From Thereva unica (Eukaryota > Arthropoda > Insecta > Diptera > Therevidae), in NCBI GenBank assembly GCA_949987705.1, contig CATLJY010000865.1, positions 1 through 64,000 of the forward strand: 64,000 nucleotides of DNA. The letters run 5' to 3'. A program made the translations under genes and the position numbers. The notes beneath the pieces are model-generated. The model was not told the DNA's origin and made no database searches. It worked only from the letters and a program-made list of their open reading frames with translations. Shown here piece by piece: positions 1 to 11,369 of this stretch (its first letter is position 1; each line of letters starts with the position of its first letter).

Positions 1-512
1 CACGTTATATTTGAACCTTAACAAAAACGTCACGGATTAGTTGCCCGTGCCAAATATTAACAATTACCTGATCCAATTACAAACATAAGTGGTACGTTAC
101 TTTTAGGGAACATTGTAGGAATGACAACAATAAAGCGCGCAGTATTGGCCAATACTCCTCGCTTTGTACAAACGAGATCACAATCAACAGAATCCCTGAT
201 AAGAACGACAAATTTCCCGGTACCACCAAAGAACAAACTATATCCGACAAGGAGCAACACACATTCACAAATACTTATCAAAGATATAAAAGTAATACTA
301 AGTAATACTAACTACTATTAAAATTATTATTTTAGAATAAATTATTTCTTGGTTTTTTTGTTTTTTTTTAAGTTAAAGCAAAAAAAAGGCAAATTTTTTG
401 TAATTCTATTTTGTGTCTTGTTGTTCGGGTAGATTTTTTTTTGCTATCCCAGACCCATCTGGGGGGTGGATGCACTATAGATATTGATTAATTACCTGAA
501 GTTCCTCCCTTT
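1..512. other. no recognisable gene
   Basis: AT-rich sequence with short open frames (for example 121-321 on the plus strand) that show no domain or family resemblance I recognise. It is the left flank of the hAT element that starts at 513; positions 505-512 are the left copy of its target-site duplication. Confidence 0.5.
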
Positions 513-731
513 CAGTGGCGGTTTCAGAGGGGGGTAATTGGGTAATTACCCCCCCCCCCCACTAAGATTTGCGTTCCCTTATTTATTTTTATTCTTAAAA
601 ATTACCAATATTACAAACAAACAAGTTAAGTGTATGGTGAATCTAGTCGGCGATCTATGACTGTGAATTTTTTCTCCTGGAGAGTCGTGGAAGGGACCGA
701 TACCCGTGACTTAAGCTAATATGGCACGCTA

Positions 732-2460
732 CAGTGGCGGATTTAGGGGGGGGGGGGGCTATAGGGGCTTCAGCCCAGGGCGGCAAATTTTTGGGGGCGG
801 CAAATTTTCAAAACATTTTTTTATATTTTAACCGGACAACGTATATATGAGAACGAATGATAATTTGAAACCACATGTCATAAAGAAGGTAGTAATCAGA
901 GACTATTTACTGTACACATTTAATCCCAATCCTTTACGATATGCTTCCTAAACCAACAGTCGTGCGTAATATATTCGTCCCCAATACACGAGCGCTCCAT
1001 TATAGCGACACTACAATGTTGCAAGGAAATCCGTGATTTCTTCCTACTATTAACAATCTTTATAACTTTTTCTCGGCCTCAACAAAAAGATGGAACGTCC
1101 TCACAACCTGCCTTAGCAAAAAGAGCAACTTAAATTTGAAATCACTGTCGAAAACGCGTTGGTCGGCAAGGGCAGACGCTTGTAACGCCTTAAACGAAGA
1201 TTGGAATGAAGTGATGGAAGCCCTTTCATTAATATCCAACGATGAGACAGAGAAAGCTACCACGAGAAGTGGAGGCATCTGGTTACCTCCTAAAGCTCCA
1301 AAGGTTAGAAACTGCGTTTATGTCAATTCTGTGGGGAGATTTAATGTCACTAGTAAGAAACTACAATCATCTGAGACAGACTTGTCAACTGTAGTGCTAC
1401 TGTATGGATCTCTAACGGAGTATATCAAAAGCATAAAAGTGGAGTTAGACTTTGATGTTTATGAAAATGGAGCCCTGACAAAGTCTGAAGTGTCCGTCTA
1501 TGAAGACGAGACAAAGAGGAAGAAAATTCGCAAACTTCAACCAGACGAAACTCGAGAAGGCGAGGTACAGTTTACCGGCAGACAAAATTTCAGGATAAAT
1601 ACTTACAATGTAATACTGGACATACTGATCAATGAAATGGAAAAAAGAAAAGCTGCGTATGATAAGCTAAACTCGCTGTTTGGATTTTTGATCAATAGTG
1701 GAAAAAAAGATCTTGACATGAAGGCACTTGCTGTACACAGCGAAAAATTGTGCACTTTCTACAACAAAGATTGGCCAACACCGGAAGAGTTTGTGAGTCG
1801 AGTATGTACACTTTTTGGGATTATTGAAAGAACTTGGAGGAATATAATGGCCAAAAACAATCTTGAATTTGTTTGAAGTTTTAATTGATAACGATCTACA
1901 AGACGTTTACCCGTACATAAACATTGCATTAAAACTATTTTTGGTCATCCCCCGCGACGAACTGTTCGGGCGAAAGGTCTTTCTCTGTGCTTAAAAGAAT
2001 CAAAAACTACTCTAGATCAACAATGACTGAGACCCGCCTGAGGAATGTTGCAGTTTTAACGATCGAACATGACATTACAAAGAATTTAGACTTTGATGAT
2101 ATCGTCGATTCATTTTCAAACAAAAAATCACAAAGGAAGTTATTTTAGTTTTGAATTCAAAGGCTACCAAATCATTGTTTTAAATGACTTAGTTTTTAAC
2201 TGATATTGTGATTTCAGTTAAATACGGCAAGTTTTGAGTTGTTCAGTGTTAATGTAAGAGTAGAAAAAAATCCCTCGCTTATACAGAGTGGAAATGTTAG
2301 ATTACATTTTTTTTTTGTAAGGAATTTATTGTAATGTAAAGCATAAGAATGCTTTGTTAGCAGTGATTATAAAAACCTGGTTGATGGATGATATAAGAGC
2401 GGTGGTGGGGCGGCAGATCTTTTCCAGCCCTTAGGCGAGAATTGTGTAAATCCGCCCCTG
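732..2460 (+). mobile_element. hAT element #2 (ZMYM1-like transposase remnant) nested in hAT #1
   Basis: The ends are CAGTGGCGGATTTA and, inverted, CAGGGGCGGATTTA. They are flanked by a perfect 8-bp target duplication GCACGCTA at 724-731 and 2461-2468. The element is 1729 bp and lies 219 bp inside hAT #1, so it is the younger of the two. It carries a decayed transposase (1136-2148). Its ends resemble those of #1, so both probably belong to one hAT group; this is inference from the short terminal match. Confidence 0.9.
1136..2148 (+). pseudogene. hAT transposase (zinc finger MYM-type 1-like), broken
   Basis: The first open stretch (1136-1876) begins with KSLSKTRWSARADACNAL and SLISNDETEKATTR, characteristic of the DUF4371/ZMYM1-like hAT transposases common in arthropods. 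From about 1870 another frame reads VLIDNDLQDVYPYINIALK. From 1963 to the TAG at 2146-2148 a third frame reads GERSFSVLKRIKN, RSTMTETRLRNVAVL and a short tail, the hAT C-terminal dimerisation domain. At least two frameshifts break the gene. The zinc-finger N-terminus and the middle of the catalytic domain are missing, so no active enzyme is expected. The family match is from memory of conserved motifs. Confidence 0.8.
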
Positions 2461-3261
2461 GCACGCTATGTAAACAAACCGAAGTTAACTGCTCAAGCGC
2501 CGAAAGAGAAGTGATGAACTTCTTCCTTTGCACGGGTTCCTTTTTCTAAATATACGCGACATACGCCGATACTATTAGTCTCTTTGATATTAGGTGTGTT
2601 TTTTGAACCTGTTCTGTCCTGGAACATTAAAAAAACGCAAGGAACATTTTAATTTTCATTTGCATAAATTACGCCTGTGGACTTTTTAATTTCTTTTACT
2701 ATTTTATAAAAATCTATCAATATTTAGCGTTTTTTATTCAGTAAACAAAGAATTTATTTTATTTGTAAACTGCCAATATAAAAAACGTACATATGTATAA
2801 GGGAAAAGGGAAATTTCATTTAAATTTTATTTCTCTTTGGCCTGGATACGGTTCTCAGTAATTGTCGGGGACTAGAATTTGTATGGAAGCTGTTCCAGGA
2901 AAGAACAGAACAGATTAAAGAACGCAGCAACTGTTAATCGTTACATCGTGTTACATTAAGAGGGCGCGACCAAGAGCCAGCGACGTATTTTGGGTTGTCA
3001 TTTCATTAGTCACGAAAATTTCCACACTGAATCTTATACACCTGCTGAACAATAAAAGCTAGTTCTGGCAACCCCCAGTGGCCGGAATGTAGTACCCTAA
3101 AATTACAAAGGGGGTAGGAAATAAATTTCAATTTTGATATAGTATTAGTCATGAATTTTCAGGAGATTATTTTTGATGGGATTCTCTATTTATAAAAATT
3201 ATTGCCCGAACATTTCCCCGTCACCAAAGTGCACTATTATTTCATTATAGTTCAGTCGACA

Positions 3262-4030
3262 GAGTCAGACTAAATGTTAACTCACGAAACTTTTTCTAAA
3301 AATATAGTTTTTCGTGAGTAGAATATGTTAAAAAAAAGTTTCGGAAAATCGGTTGTACGCTACCCCTAAAAACAACCCCCTAAAAACAGAAAATTTCGTT
3401 TTTGGCTAATATTTCTTAAAGGGAAAGTCCTATCCTAAAATATTGTTTACAAAGTTTGTAGATCATGCGATTATCTACAAAAAATGTTATCATACATTTT
3501 CCCGTACGAATCGCTGTTCATGAGATATCGCCATTTTAAAGATTTAAAATACTCATCCCCTAATTCTCAACTTGTATAGGTCATCAGACGTTCAATAAAT
3601 CCTCTGTTGCACTACATGGCTAATATTTTCAGGGGTGATTCCAGGATGGTTTTGAAGAGACAAATTGTTCTAGAGAGGGGGCTATCCACTATCCACTACG
3701 ATACAGGGTGTTTACCAAAGAAAAAATGTATTGTTTTTTAATATCTACAAGATATGTAGCTTCAAAATATGACCAAACTGCTAAAATATTGGAATTTTTC
3801 TGGAAAAACGAAGAATATTCGGATTTAGATCCCACTTTTTAATTCTATATCGTGAAGACGGAGTCACTCAAGTTCCTGTTCTAATTATCATATAAAATAA
3901 TACACATTTACCTAAAAGATGAACCTAATTAAATTGCTCTACGTTAATTCGTCTAGGAATTATTCAACTTTAAGTAAATATTAAAATAATACATTTTTTT
4001 CTTTCGTAAACACCCTGTATCGTAGTGGAT
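3262..4030. repeat. diverged copy of the 58792-60444 foldback family
   Basis: Long stretches match the left arm of the foldback element at 58792-60444, for example TTGTACGCTACCCCTAAAA, CATGCGATTATCTACAAAAA and GGGGTGATTCC. After a loop region, part of the inner opposite arm follows. CCACTACGATACAGGGTGT near 3698 is mirrored by ACACCCTGTATCGTAGTGG near 4009. The outer parts of the right arm are missing here. It lies inside hAT #1. Confidence 0.75.
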
Positions 4031-4217
4031 GATGGATGGATGATGGAGTAAGGATGAATAGAATTTTATTTTATTATTATATAAATTCCTTTTTATACAA
4101 ATTATATTTTTTGATGCCGATTGTTTTGTATTTATGGAATAAAAAAATATTTCAGTTTTTCCTTTTTTTTTAATTACCCCCCTAAGCTAGTTGGCTGGAA
4201 ACGCCCTTGCTCCCTTT

Positions 4218-5080
4218 ATACTAGGGTCGCCTGTTTGAGAAATATCATCTAATTTTACGCCAATTGTTTCCTCTATTTAAACCAGATTTGAGTAATTTTG
4301 GATATAATTCGGTCTGTTCTCCAGACCCCCTCGTTCTTCTGCTTTCAAACCTGTTCCTTCGTCCACCAAATCTCCGTTGCCTTCCGCATCTATACACGTT
4401 TTTCACCTTTCTTCGGAAATTCTGGTGACAGATAAACGAAAAGTATTATAAACACGGGGTATTGCCCCTTAACTACATAAAACAGTTTGTACAGATTAAT
4501 ACCAATCCGCACATTGCCCTGGGCAAAAAAACCATTTTTTTTTATTGCTGGTATCCCCTTCGGTACCTCTCCAAACTCCTATTTCCTAAAATAGCCCTGA
4601 TTGTTGTTACTTCGGAAAAGAAATTGTTATTTTCTTCCAATGAACTGAATACTGCGGGTTTCTTTTTCCTTCCAGCCAGTCGTATGTGTGCAAAAAACGG
4701 ACCAAATCTCCTCACGTCCTAGTTCGAAATTTCTTTTCTTTCCTCTCCAAGTGGGTTTAGGGATTTGAATAGAACTAACGACTCATTTAAATTAAATAAT
4801 AATCCGACTACTTAATTCTTTTTAATAATAACTATTTTTTTGTGAAATTTCTGAACTAAAAGCAAAATTGCTGACCAAAATGACTGTTTTGTCCTGAGCC
4901 CACATTTTTTCTTCCAAAACAAAACTCCTTTTCATCATTAATTTTTTTCCTCGCCTATTCTGTCTTTAAAATTTTCCTGTTCCCGCAAAGTGATTTTCCC
5001 CAAAATTTCCCTTTACAAGGTGATTCCCAAAATAAATTTCCCAACCCAAATAAATGATAATTCCGACCGTTACACAAGGT
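4218..5080. other. no recognisable gene
   Basis: T-rich sequence between hAT #1 and the tandem array. The short open frame 4462-4722 has no recognisable domain. Confidence 0.5.
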
Positions 5081-5800
5081 CCCAGGAGCATTTTAAGCAA
5101 AAAATTGGGAGGAGGTATGTGTGTGTGTATGTGCGTACGGATGTGGTCATTTTTTCCTGCACGATATCGCGCGAACCAAAACTGATATCGACTTCGTTGA
5201 GATGTCGTTCGAAGCGTATTAACCGGAATATGATCTGAAAAGATTTTCATGAAATTCGGTCCAGCCGTTTTTTTGTTTAAGCGACGTAAGTGATTTTTGT
5301 ACCTGCACGATATCGCCCGAACCACGAAAGATATTGACTTACTTGAGGTGCCGTTCGAAGCGTATTAGCGACAATATAATCTGAAAAGATTTTTATAATA
5401 TTCGGTCCAGCGGTTTTTTGGTTTAAATGACTTAAGTGATTTTTGTACCTGCACGATATCGCGCGAACTATAAAAGATATCGACTTAGTTGACATGCCGT
5501 TCGAAGAGTATTAACCAAAATATGATCTGAAAAGATTTTCATAAAATTCGGTCGAGCCGTTTTTTTGTTTAAGCCCGTAAGTGATTTTTGTACCTGCACG
5601 ATATGGCCCGAACCACAAAAGATATTGACTTACTTGAGGTGCCGTTCGAAGCGTATTAGCGACAATATAATCTGAAAATATTTTTATAATATTCGGTCCA
5701 GCGGGTTTTTGGTTTAAATGACTTAAGTGATTTTTGTACCTGCACTATACCGCGCGAACTAAAAACTATATCGACTTCATTGAGGTGCCGAAAAACATTA
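5081..5800. repeat. tandem array of ~145-bp units (copy 1)
   Basis: The phrase CCTGCACGATAT recurs near 5157, 5301, 5450, 5593 and 5740, giving about five units spaced 143-149 bp. Each has a following AAGATAT-GACTT, CCGTTCGAAG and ATCTGAAAAGATTTT. Two unit types alternate: one carries ATTAACC-AATATGATC, the other ATTAGCGACAATATAATC, so the higher-order period is about 290 bp. The array starts with a GT-rich stretch (TGTGTGTGTATG). Minus-strand open frames here are by-products of the repeat. A related array lies at 60540-61190. Confidence 0.85.
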
Positions 5801-6011
5801 AAACATCAATTTTATATACATTTTCGTCATCCTAATCTTGTAATTGCGCACATTTAGTTTGACATTTTAGCGAAAATATTGATAAAAATTGTGACAAATT
5901 CTCGGTATTATAGATATATTCTACATATTACCTATTGTTCATTTATTATTAAAATATCCAATCATATATTCAACGTCCATCATACTGGGAAGTTGATCGT
6001 GTGGATCGAAA

Positions 6012-6035
6012 GGGTCGAACCCACATCCCAACTAG
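6012..6035 (+). mobile_element. Helitron-like 3' terminus
   Basis: A short hairpin GGG-TCGAA-CCC (6012-6022) is followed by ACATCCCAACTAG and then T. Helitrons end in a small hairpin upstream of CTRR and insert between A and T. The CATCCCAACTAG tail is shared with the Helitron ending at 53172. The 5' end was not located. Confidence 0.55.
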
Positions 6036-6190
6036 TTTTTTTTTTTCCCCCAATAAAATATTACACCTGTCCTAGAACAATAAGTAATTGTTTTAACTGT
6101 TTAGGGATTCAATTTTAAGCTTAAAGACCATTGTCTTTTATACTTAGTTTGTACATTTTTTTTTTTACAACAGTTATTAATTATACATAA

Positions 6191-6420
6191 TCATGGAGTG
6201 ATAAATTCCACTGGTCTGCGTCTATTCAGTCTTCTTCTTGCGTTGGCTTCTTGCTGGGGTAGATCACGTATTTCCTTGTTTTGGTGGGATGTTATTGTGA
6301 TTTGATGCTTCTTGCTGTATCTTTTAATCTCGTCCCTGATGCTAGGTACTTTGAGGTCGCGATGTATATCATCATTGGATATGTACCAAGGTGCATTCAC
6401 AATAGTCCTGAGTATTTGAA
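6191..6420 (-). pseudogene. Jockey-type LINE ORF2, C-terminal fragment
   Basis: On the minus strand the sequence reads RTIVNAPWYISN, DDIHRDLKVPSIRDEIKRY and a basic tail to a stop at 6191. The NAPWY-SN...IHRDL...I block is the extreme C-terminus of Jockey-clade reverse transcriptase proteins in insects. The upstream coding region is absent or unrecognisable beyond about 6430, and a poly-T stretch at 6158-6169 is compatible with a poly-A tail on the minus strand. It is a truncated LINE remnant. Confidence 0.7.
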
Positions 6421-6642
6421 GTTAGGATTAGTTTTATTGTATGAACATGCAGTTTGGATTTTTATGAATTTGAAGTTATCACTAGTCAATATTATGTCGA
6501 CTCATAGTTGGAATTAAGGAAATAGAATTGAAATTAGTTATGTTATATGAAGTATAAAGTTAGTTTAAGGATTTAAGTTAGGGTAAGTTATAGGGATGAA
6601 GGGAAGGCGGTTTTACTCAGAGATTTCTTGCGAAATCTCTTG

Positions 6643-6960
6643 AAAGAAGGGGAGGTGTGTTATGGCCTAAAAATCGATGTGTTATGACCTAAAAATGAAA
6701 AGAAAACATATTAGTGATGAAGTTAGGAAAAGTAGGGACAACTTACCTTTTTGTGCCTTCCAATTGTCCTTGAACTATGATACTGCTGATTGAACTTCAT
6801 TTCAGGTGAAGGTCATGGTGGTATAAGTAGCCAGCTATGGGAGCGCTTACATAGAGACCGGCTCTTAGGACAACCGAACCGAGGAAGCAGCAGATGACCC
6901 CTTACCCACCCCATCACGACGGCCGTTCCTGGAAGCTAGCCCAGGGGATAAATAAATATA
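6643..6960 (+). repeat. possible LTR start with polypurine tract
   Basis: A purine run GAAAGAAGGGGAGGTG (6643-6658) sits directly before TGTTATGGCCTAAAAATCG, the arrangement of a polypurine tract and LTR start. GGTATAAGTAG near 6820 could be a TATA box and AATAAATA near 6950 a poly-A signal. I could not find the matching 3' end of the LTR, so this is tentative. Confidence 0.3.
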
Positions 6961-7766
6961 ATTAGAATTATACTAATAAATATCGAGATATTATAAGTTA
7001 ATACTTACCCTGAATTATATTTTGGCACTGTAACTCGAATTATAAGACGATGCACAGCTCCTCCGATGGTCCTAACCTCGTCCACTTTAAATCAACGATT
7101 TCTCTCGGAACTTCATATTCCTGACAAACCTAAAGTACGATATGGCCTAACCAGCACACAGGGAGTGCTCCAACGTTTATGAATTTTAAATTAAGGATCT
7201 ACCCCGGAATTTTCAAAAATGTGGCCGAAAGCTGTCAAGACCCTATTTTAATTTCAAGTTACAGGCGAGCCCGATCCTTCAGAATTTTTCGGAGGTAGAA
7301 AAGGGAATGCCGAGTCCCAGCGCACATATTGGTAAAGAAAAATAAAAAATTATTAATAATATTTTATAACCGATTCCAGTGTACTGGAATCGATTGGAAT
7401 GTGCGCTGGAAAACAGGAAATAGGGGGCATTTCCTAATAAAAACCGGGCCCCTGGAGCGGTCAGGCAGTCAGAATTTTCCGATATATTATAGAAGGTTTT
7501 GTTTTAGGCAACTGTGGAAGAGGAACAGGATCACCGGAGGAGCACCAGTGGATGTCGAGTAAACTAATAATTTACAAGTTAGTATCGGTTATTGTTATAG
7601 GTATTTTTCGAAAGTACCGAAACGTATATCTATATATATTATATATGTATAAAATATATTGTAGAGTGTAATTTGCGCAAGGAAGAAAGTTAGGGAGTTT
7701 TAATAAATAAATATTATAATTTGTCCTTAAAAGTCGTGGTTCTTTTTATCTTTTTTTATTATTTTA
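6961..7766. other. unassigned sequence, probably retroelement debris
   Basis: No domain is recognisable. The open frame 7329-7562 is short and has no family resemblance I can name. Its position between an LTR-like start and a Gypsy tail suggests old retroelement sequence, which is inference only. Confidence 0.35.
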
Positions 7767-8115
7767 TTGTATATCCGGTTCGTGGACTTTAATAACCACG
7801 TGGCGCCCTCTAAAGTCGGACGTGCGCCCACGGCCCGCTTAATGAGCTACCGGTACAAATTGGCACGTAACAATATCAAAAATTGCACCCACGTGTTCAT
7901 TAAAGAAGCGATATATAAAGGAAGTTTGAACCCGCCATATACGGGCCCGCATAAAGTACTAGCAAGAAGAGACATTAGAAGTATGTGTAGACGGAAAAAC
8001 GCAAGTTATCAATGTAGATCGAACTAAACCCGCGCACGTTTTAGACCCTAATTTCAGTACAACAGCAAAAACAAGATCATTAACAAGACGTAGAGTAGTT
8101 TTTAAACTGTGGTAA
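7767..8115 (+). pseudogene. Gypsy-type polyprotein C-terminus (integrase tail), frameshifted
   Basis: The frame from 7767 contains THVFIKEA, then NPPYTGPHKVLAR; a +1 shift near 7975 continues as VCVDGKTQVINVDRTKPAHV and ends FKLW at TAA 8113-8115. The PPY-GP-KVL...VNVDR-KPAHV pattern is the C-terminal SH3-like region of Gypsy integrases. Catalytic and upstream domains are missing. An A/T-rich spacer with imprecise internal repeats (8116-8507) leads to a polypurine tract and LTR, so this is the 3' end of a truncated Gypsy element. Confidence 0.75.
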
Positions 8116-8507
8116 AAAAATTATTAAAAATTAAAATTTAAGCATGAAATTTATAGAAACATAAATAATAACTACACATGTATAGACCCAGTTAGCAAAA
8201 TTATTAAAATTAAACATTTAAGCATGAAATTTATACAAATACAAATTTGAATTACAACTTCATATGAAATGTACACACAAAATTAGAACAATTATTAATA
8301 TTTAACACTTAAGCATAAAATTTATACACACATAAACATAAATTGTAACTACACATGAATAGACAAAATTATAAAAATATTAAAATTAAATACAAAGTTA
8401 TACAAATACAAACATGAGAAACAATTATGCATAAAAGAGAACGTAGTCAGTAAGATTATTTTAAGGATTGTTAAACATTTTATTTTATATATTTATATCT
8501 TTTTTTC

Positions 8508-8522
8508 CACGAGGGGGTGTGA
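8508..8522 (+). promoter_or_regulatory. polypurine tract of the truncated Gypsy
   Basis: CACGAGGGGGTGTGA lies immediately upstream of the LTR and would prime plus-strand DNA synthesis. Confidence 0.6.
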
Positions 8523-8713
8523 TGTAGCGGCAACACTAAAATATCATCGAATTACATACACATTATCAAAGGTTACCGCTAGATCAGCCACCCGCTAGCA
8601 TGATAAAAAGCTATAGATCAGTCTCGTTGTTACCATCAAAGAATAAAGTCAATTGCATCAACCCATGTGTTTGCTTTATCTAAATTATTAAATTATTCCG
8701 CATACCTGCTACA
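8523..8713 (+). repeat. 3' LTR of the truncated Gypsy element
   Basis: The 191-bp segment starts TGTAGC and ends GCTACA, a perfect 6-bp inverted repeat of TG...CA type. It is preceded by a polypurine tract and a Gypsy integrase tail. AATAAAG near 8641 is a likely poly-A signal. The matching 5' LTR is not in the window, so flanking duplications cannot be tested. Confidence 0.75.
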
Positions 8714-8728
8714 ATTAATAATAATTTA

Positions 8729-8923
8729 AGTTCGCGAGATTATATCAATGTATTGGATCTTTCCGACGAACTCTATGGAATTGATTTTCAAACCCTAACA
8801 GAATCTATTAAAAATTTTCTACCCCTCTATCGTTCAGCCCGGGATTTGTACACGAGGAGACGCCTCTACCTTGCCTTTGTGTTCGACCTCTGCGAAAATG
8901 AAGAAGCCAGCTCAGGGAATTAG
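8729..8923 (+). pseudogene. LINE ORF1 (Gag-like) C-terminal end
   Basis: The open frame reads SRDYINVLDLSDELYGIDF, SIKNFLPLYRSARDLYTRRR and ends EEASSGN at TAG 8921-8923. It overlaps the ATG of the following ORF2 (8898) in another frame, the usual LINE ORF1/ORF2 arrangement. No zinc knuckles remain in this short piece. The assignment rests mainly on position. Confidence 0.45.
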
Positions 8924-11357
8924 GGTGGCTCCTCTCAACGTTGGATCCCTCGTGGCTCTCAGTAGGAGGTAGTTATTTGAAAATATTATTCGTGATAATA
9001 ATTACGACATAGTCTTAGTGCAGGAGACAAAACTAAATAACAGACACAAACTTATAAAGGAGTCCTTCAAAATTTCTTGAACGTCGTGGCTTCTGCACGG
9101 AGTAACTTCGATGGGATTGTCATGGGTGGGGACTTCAATACCAAGCACCCGGATTGGGCGAATAGCGTTATGAACATCAATAGGAAATACCTTAAAGAGT
9201 GGCTGGTAGCTAAGTCGCATAACAATGACTTTCTGATAGTGAATCCTAATGGGCCCACTAACCCAGGCTCTATGAGCTGCCTGGACTTTTTCATGGGCTC
9301 TGGAATGGGTACGGACTTAACCTGCAAAACAAAACAGTCCTTTTCGGACCATTATGTTGTGGAACTCTTTGTTCCTATTAACTGGAGAATAAATCTCAGT
9401 GACCCTCCGTCCTTTCGGTCCTATAAGGACGCTGATTGGGAAGGTTTTCAAGTCAAGATTTTTGAAGGGTTAAGGCGGGTACTTTCCCCCGACGACAGGA
9501 ATCTCGAGATCGCCGAAATTGACTCGGCCGTTGAGAATTTCGCTGAACTAGTGTACACTGGGCTCGATGAACACGTGCCCCTGAAAGGGGAGATTAGATT
9601 TACGGACAAACTGCCTGACGAGCTTAAAAAATTACTCGCTATTAGAAAGAGATGGAAACAGTCCCTGAAGAGAATTCTGGACAGGAACCCCTTCACAATT
9701 ACCGAGGCAGTGAGAAGCATGCAGAACAGAGTGAGACTTTTATCTAAAATAGTGGATGAACAAATTAAAGCGAGTTCCAAAAAAGAATTCGGAGAATTAA
9801 ACCCGGCCCAGCAATGTTTGCGGAGGTTAATAGAATTATCGGAAGAAGGAAGTTTAATCAGATCAAGACACTTCAAGTAGATGGCTCCACATTGGAGACC
9901 CCCAACGAGATAGCCGAGGCATTTGCCTCACACTTCGAAAAAGTATATTCAGAAAAGCAGCCCTAGTTCAACCTAGCTAATAGGGACAGTTTATCCATGG
10001 AATATAATGAATCGTTGAGACGATTCCGTGAATTAGGACCCATTTTGAATTTCTCCTCCGATAACCCCTCTGTGTGTCCCAACATTAGCAAGCCCTTCAC
10101 CAACACGACCACTGTTGAAAATCTTATTTCTGAGTTTAACGGCAAAAAATCCGCCGGCTAGGATAATATCTCGAACTACGTCATCAAAAAATTGCCAAGT
10201 ATAGCCTTACATTTCCTAACATGTGTTTTTAATAACTGTATAAACCTGGGATACTTCCCTAGGGCTTGGAAGATTGCAAAATTAATTCCAATACCGAAAA
10301 CCTCGTCGGCCTCCACACCGGACCACTTTCGGCCTATACAATCACTGGCAAACATTGGCAAATTAATTGAGAAGATTCTGGCCATTGAGCTGGACACTAT
10401 CTGCCTTGAATACAACCTAATTCCGAACGAACAATTCGGGTTTAAGGCTAAACACTCAATCGAACATGTGCTTCCTTCTTGAGTGACAGGTGTCTTAGAG
10501 TAAACGTTGGGGATGTTTCATCTAGGGATATCCCCGTTAAGTCTGGAGTTCCGCAGGGCTCCATACTGGGCCCTAAACTATTCAACCTATATCTTTGCGA
10601 TTTCCCGCACAAATTGCCGAATGATGAGAACTCTAACTCTAGGGCGATACTTTATGCCGATGATACTGCTATCCTTGTACCTGACAAGGACCCTGCGGCC
10701 GGGTTGGCCTGTCTAGGAAAACACTTAACTGTTATTAATAAATACTACGCCTCTTGGGGACTAGCCATAAACGAGGAAAAATCCAAGTTTATGATCATAA
10801 GGAATGCAAGTGGAAAAGGCTTTCAGAAAGTCATTAAGGAGTGTCGGATGATCCGGATGAGACTAAACAACAAGGAAATCCCTTATGTAAAGGAGATCAA
10901 ATACCTGGGTCTTACAATTAATAATCTATTTAAGTTCAATCCTCATGTCAAAAACATTCTTTCTAAAGCCGTAAGAATTAGGGGCAGCCTGTTTCCAACT
11001 CTAAGATACGGAAGTCAATTGAGTTTAGAGTCAAAACTCTCGCTATACAAGCAAGTTATCAGATCAGGAATCTCATACGGTTTCCCGCTTTGGCATACTA
11101 CTTCAACAACCTGGGCGAGTAATCTCAAGAAATTCGAAAGGAACACTCTCAGACACTGTTGCTCTATCAGATTTAAATCTAGAAATAGATATTTTTCCAA
11201 CAAAGCTTTATATGAGAACGCTAAAATTACCCCACTACTAACGTATTTGGGGGGCGAACGGCTAACAAAGATCTCGGAAAGTGGTGACACCCGATTTGTC
11301 ACTTCTATTAAAATCCGAAGAGATCCACTGCAATCAAACACCAAGCAGACCTGTTAG
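8898..11357 (+). pseudogene. Jockey-like LINE ORF2 (endonuclease + reverse transcriptase), decayed
   Basis: From the ATG at 8898 the frame gives an APE-endonuclease start (VAPLNVGS, IVLVQETKL) broken by stops. At 9077-9880 follow GGDFNTKHPDWAN and SDHYVV (endonuclease metal-binding and catalytic motifs) and the linker. The reverse transcriptase begins near 10190 (FPRAWKIAKLIPIPK; DHFRPIQSLANIGKLIEKI; NEQFGFKAKHS). At 10480 the sequence jumps from EHVLPS to LSDRCLRVNVG: roughly 80 residues, including motif A with its first catalytic Asp, are deleted. Then come GVPQGSILGP, YADDTAIL and the C-terminal domain. It cannot make an active enzyme. Confidence 0.8.
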
Positions 11358-11369
11358 CAAGTCCTAATC

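Larger units (their letters stand above)
513..4209. mobile_element. hAT-type element #1, non-autonomous, with nested insertion
   Basis: The left end begins CAGTGGCGGTTTC and the right end, read inverted, begins CAAGGGCGTTTCC; both run on into a G-rich stretch followed by TAATT. The element is flanked by a perfect 8-bp duplication CTCCCTTT at 505-512 and 4210-4217. An 8-bp target duplication and CAGTGGCG-type ends are hallmarks of the hAT superfamily. No transposase of its own is visible. It contains hAT element #2 (732-2460) and a copy of the foldback-family repeat (about 3262-4030). Without element #2 it would be about 1.96 kb. Confidence 0.8.

Noticed and set aside
3072..3085. CAGTGGCCGGAATG as another hAT terminus
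   Set aside because: No matching inverted end or 8-bp duplication was found.
4966..5495. Minus-strand frames of 72-119 codons
   Set aside because: They follow the ~145-bp tandem repeat and recur in copy 2; repeat by-products, not genes.
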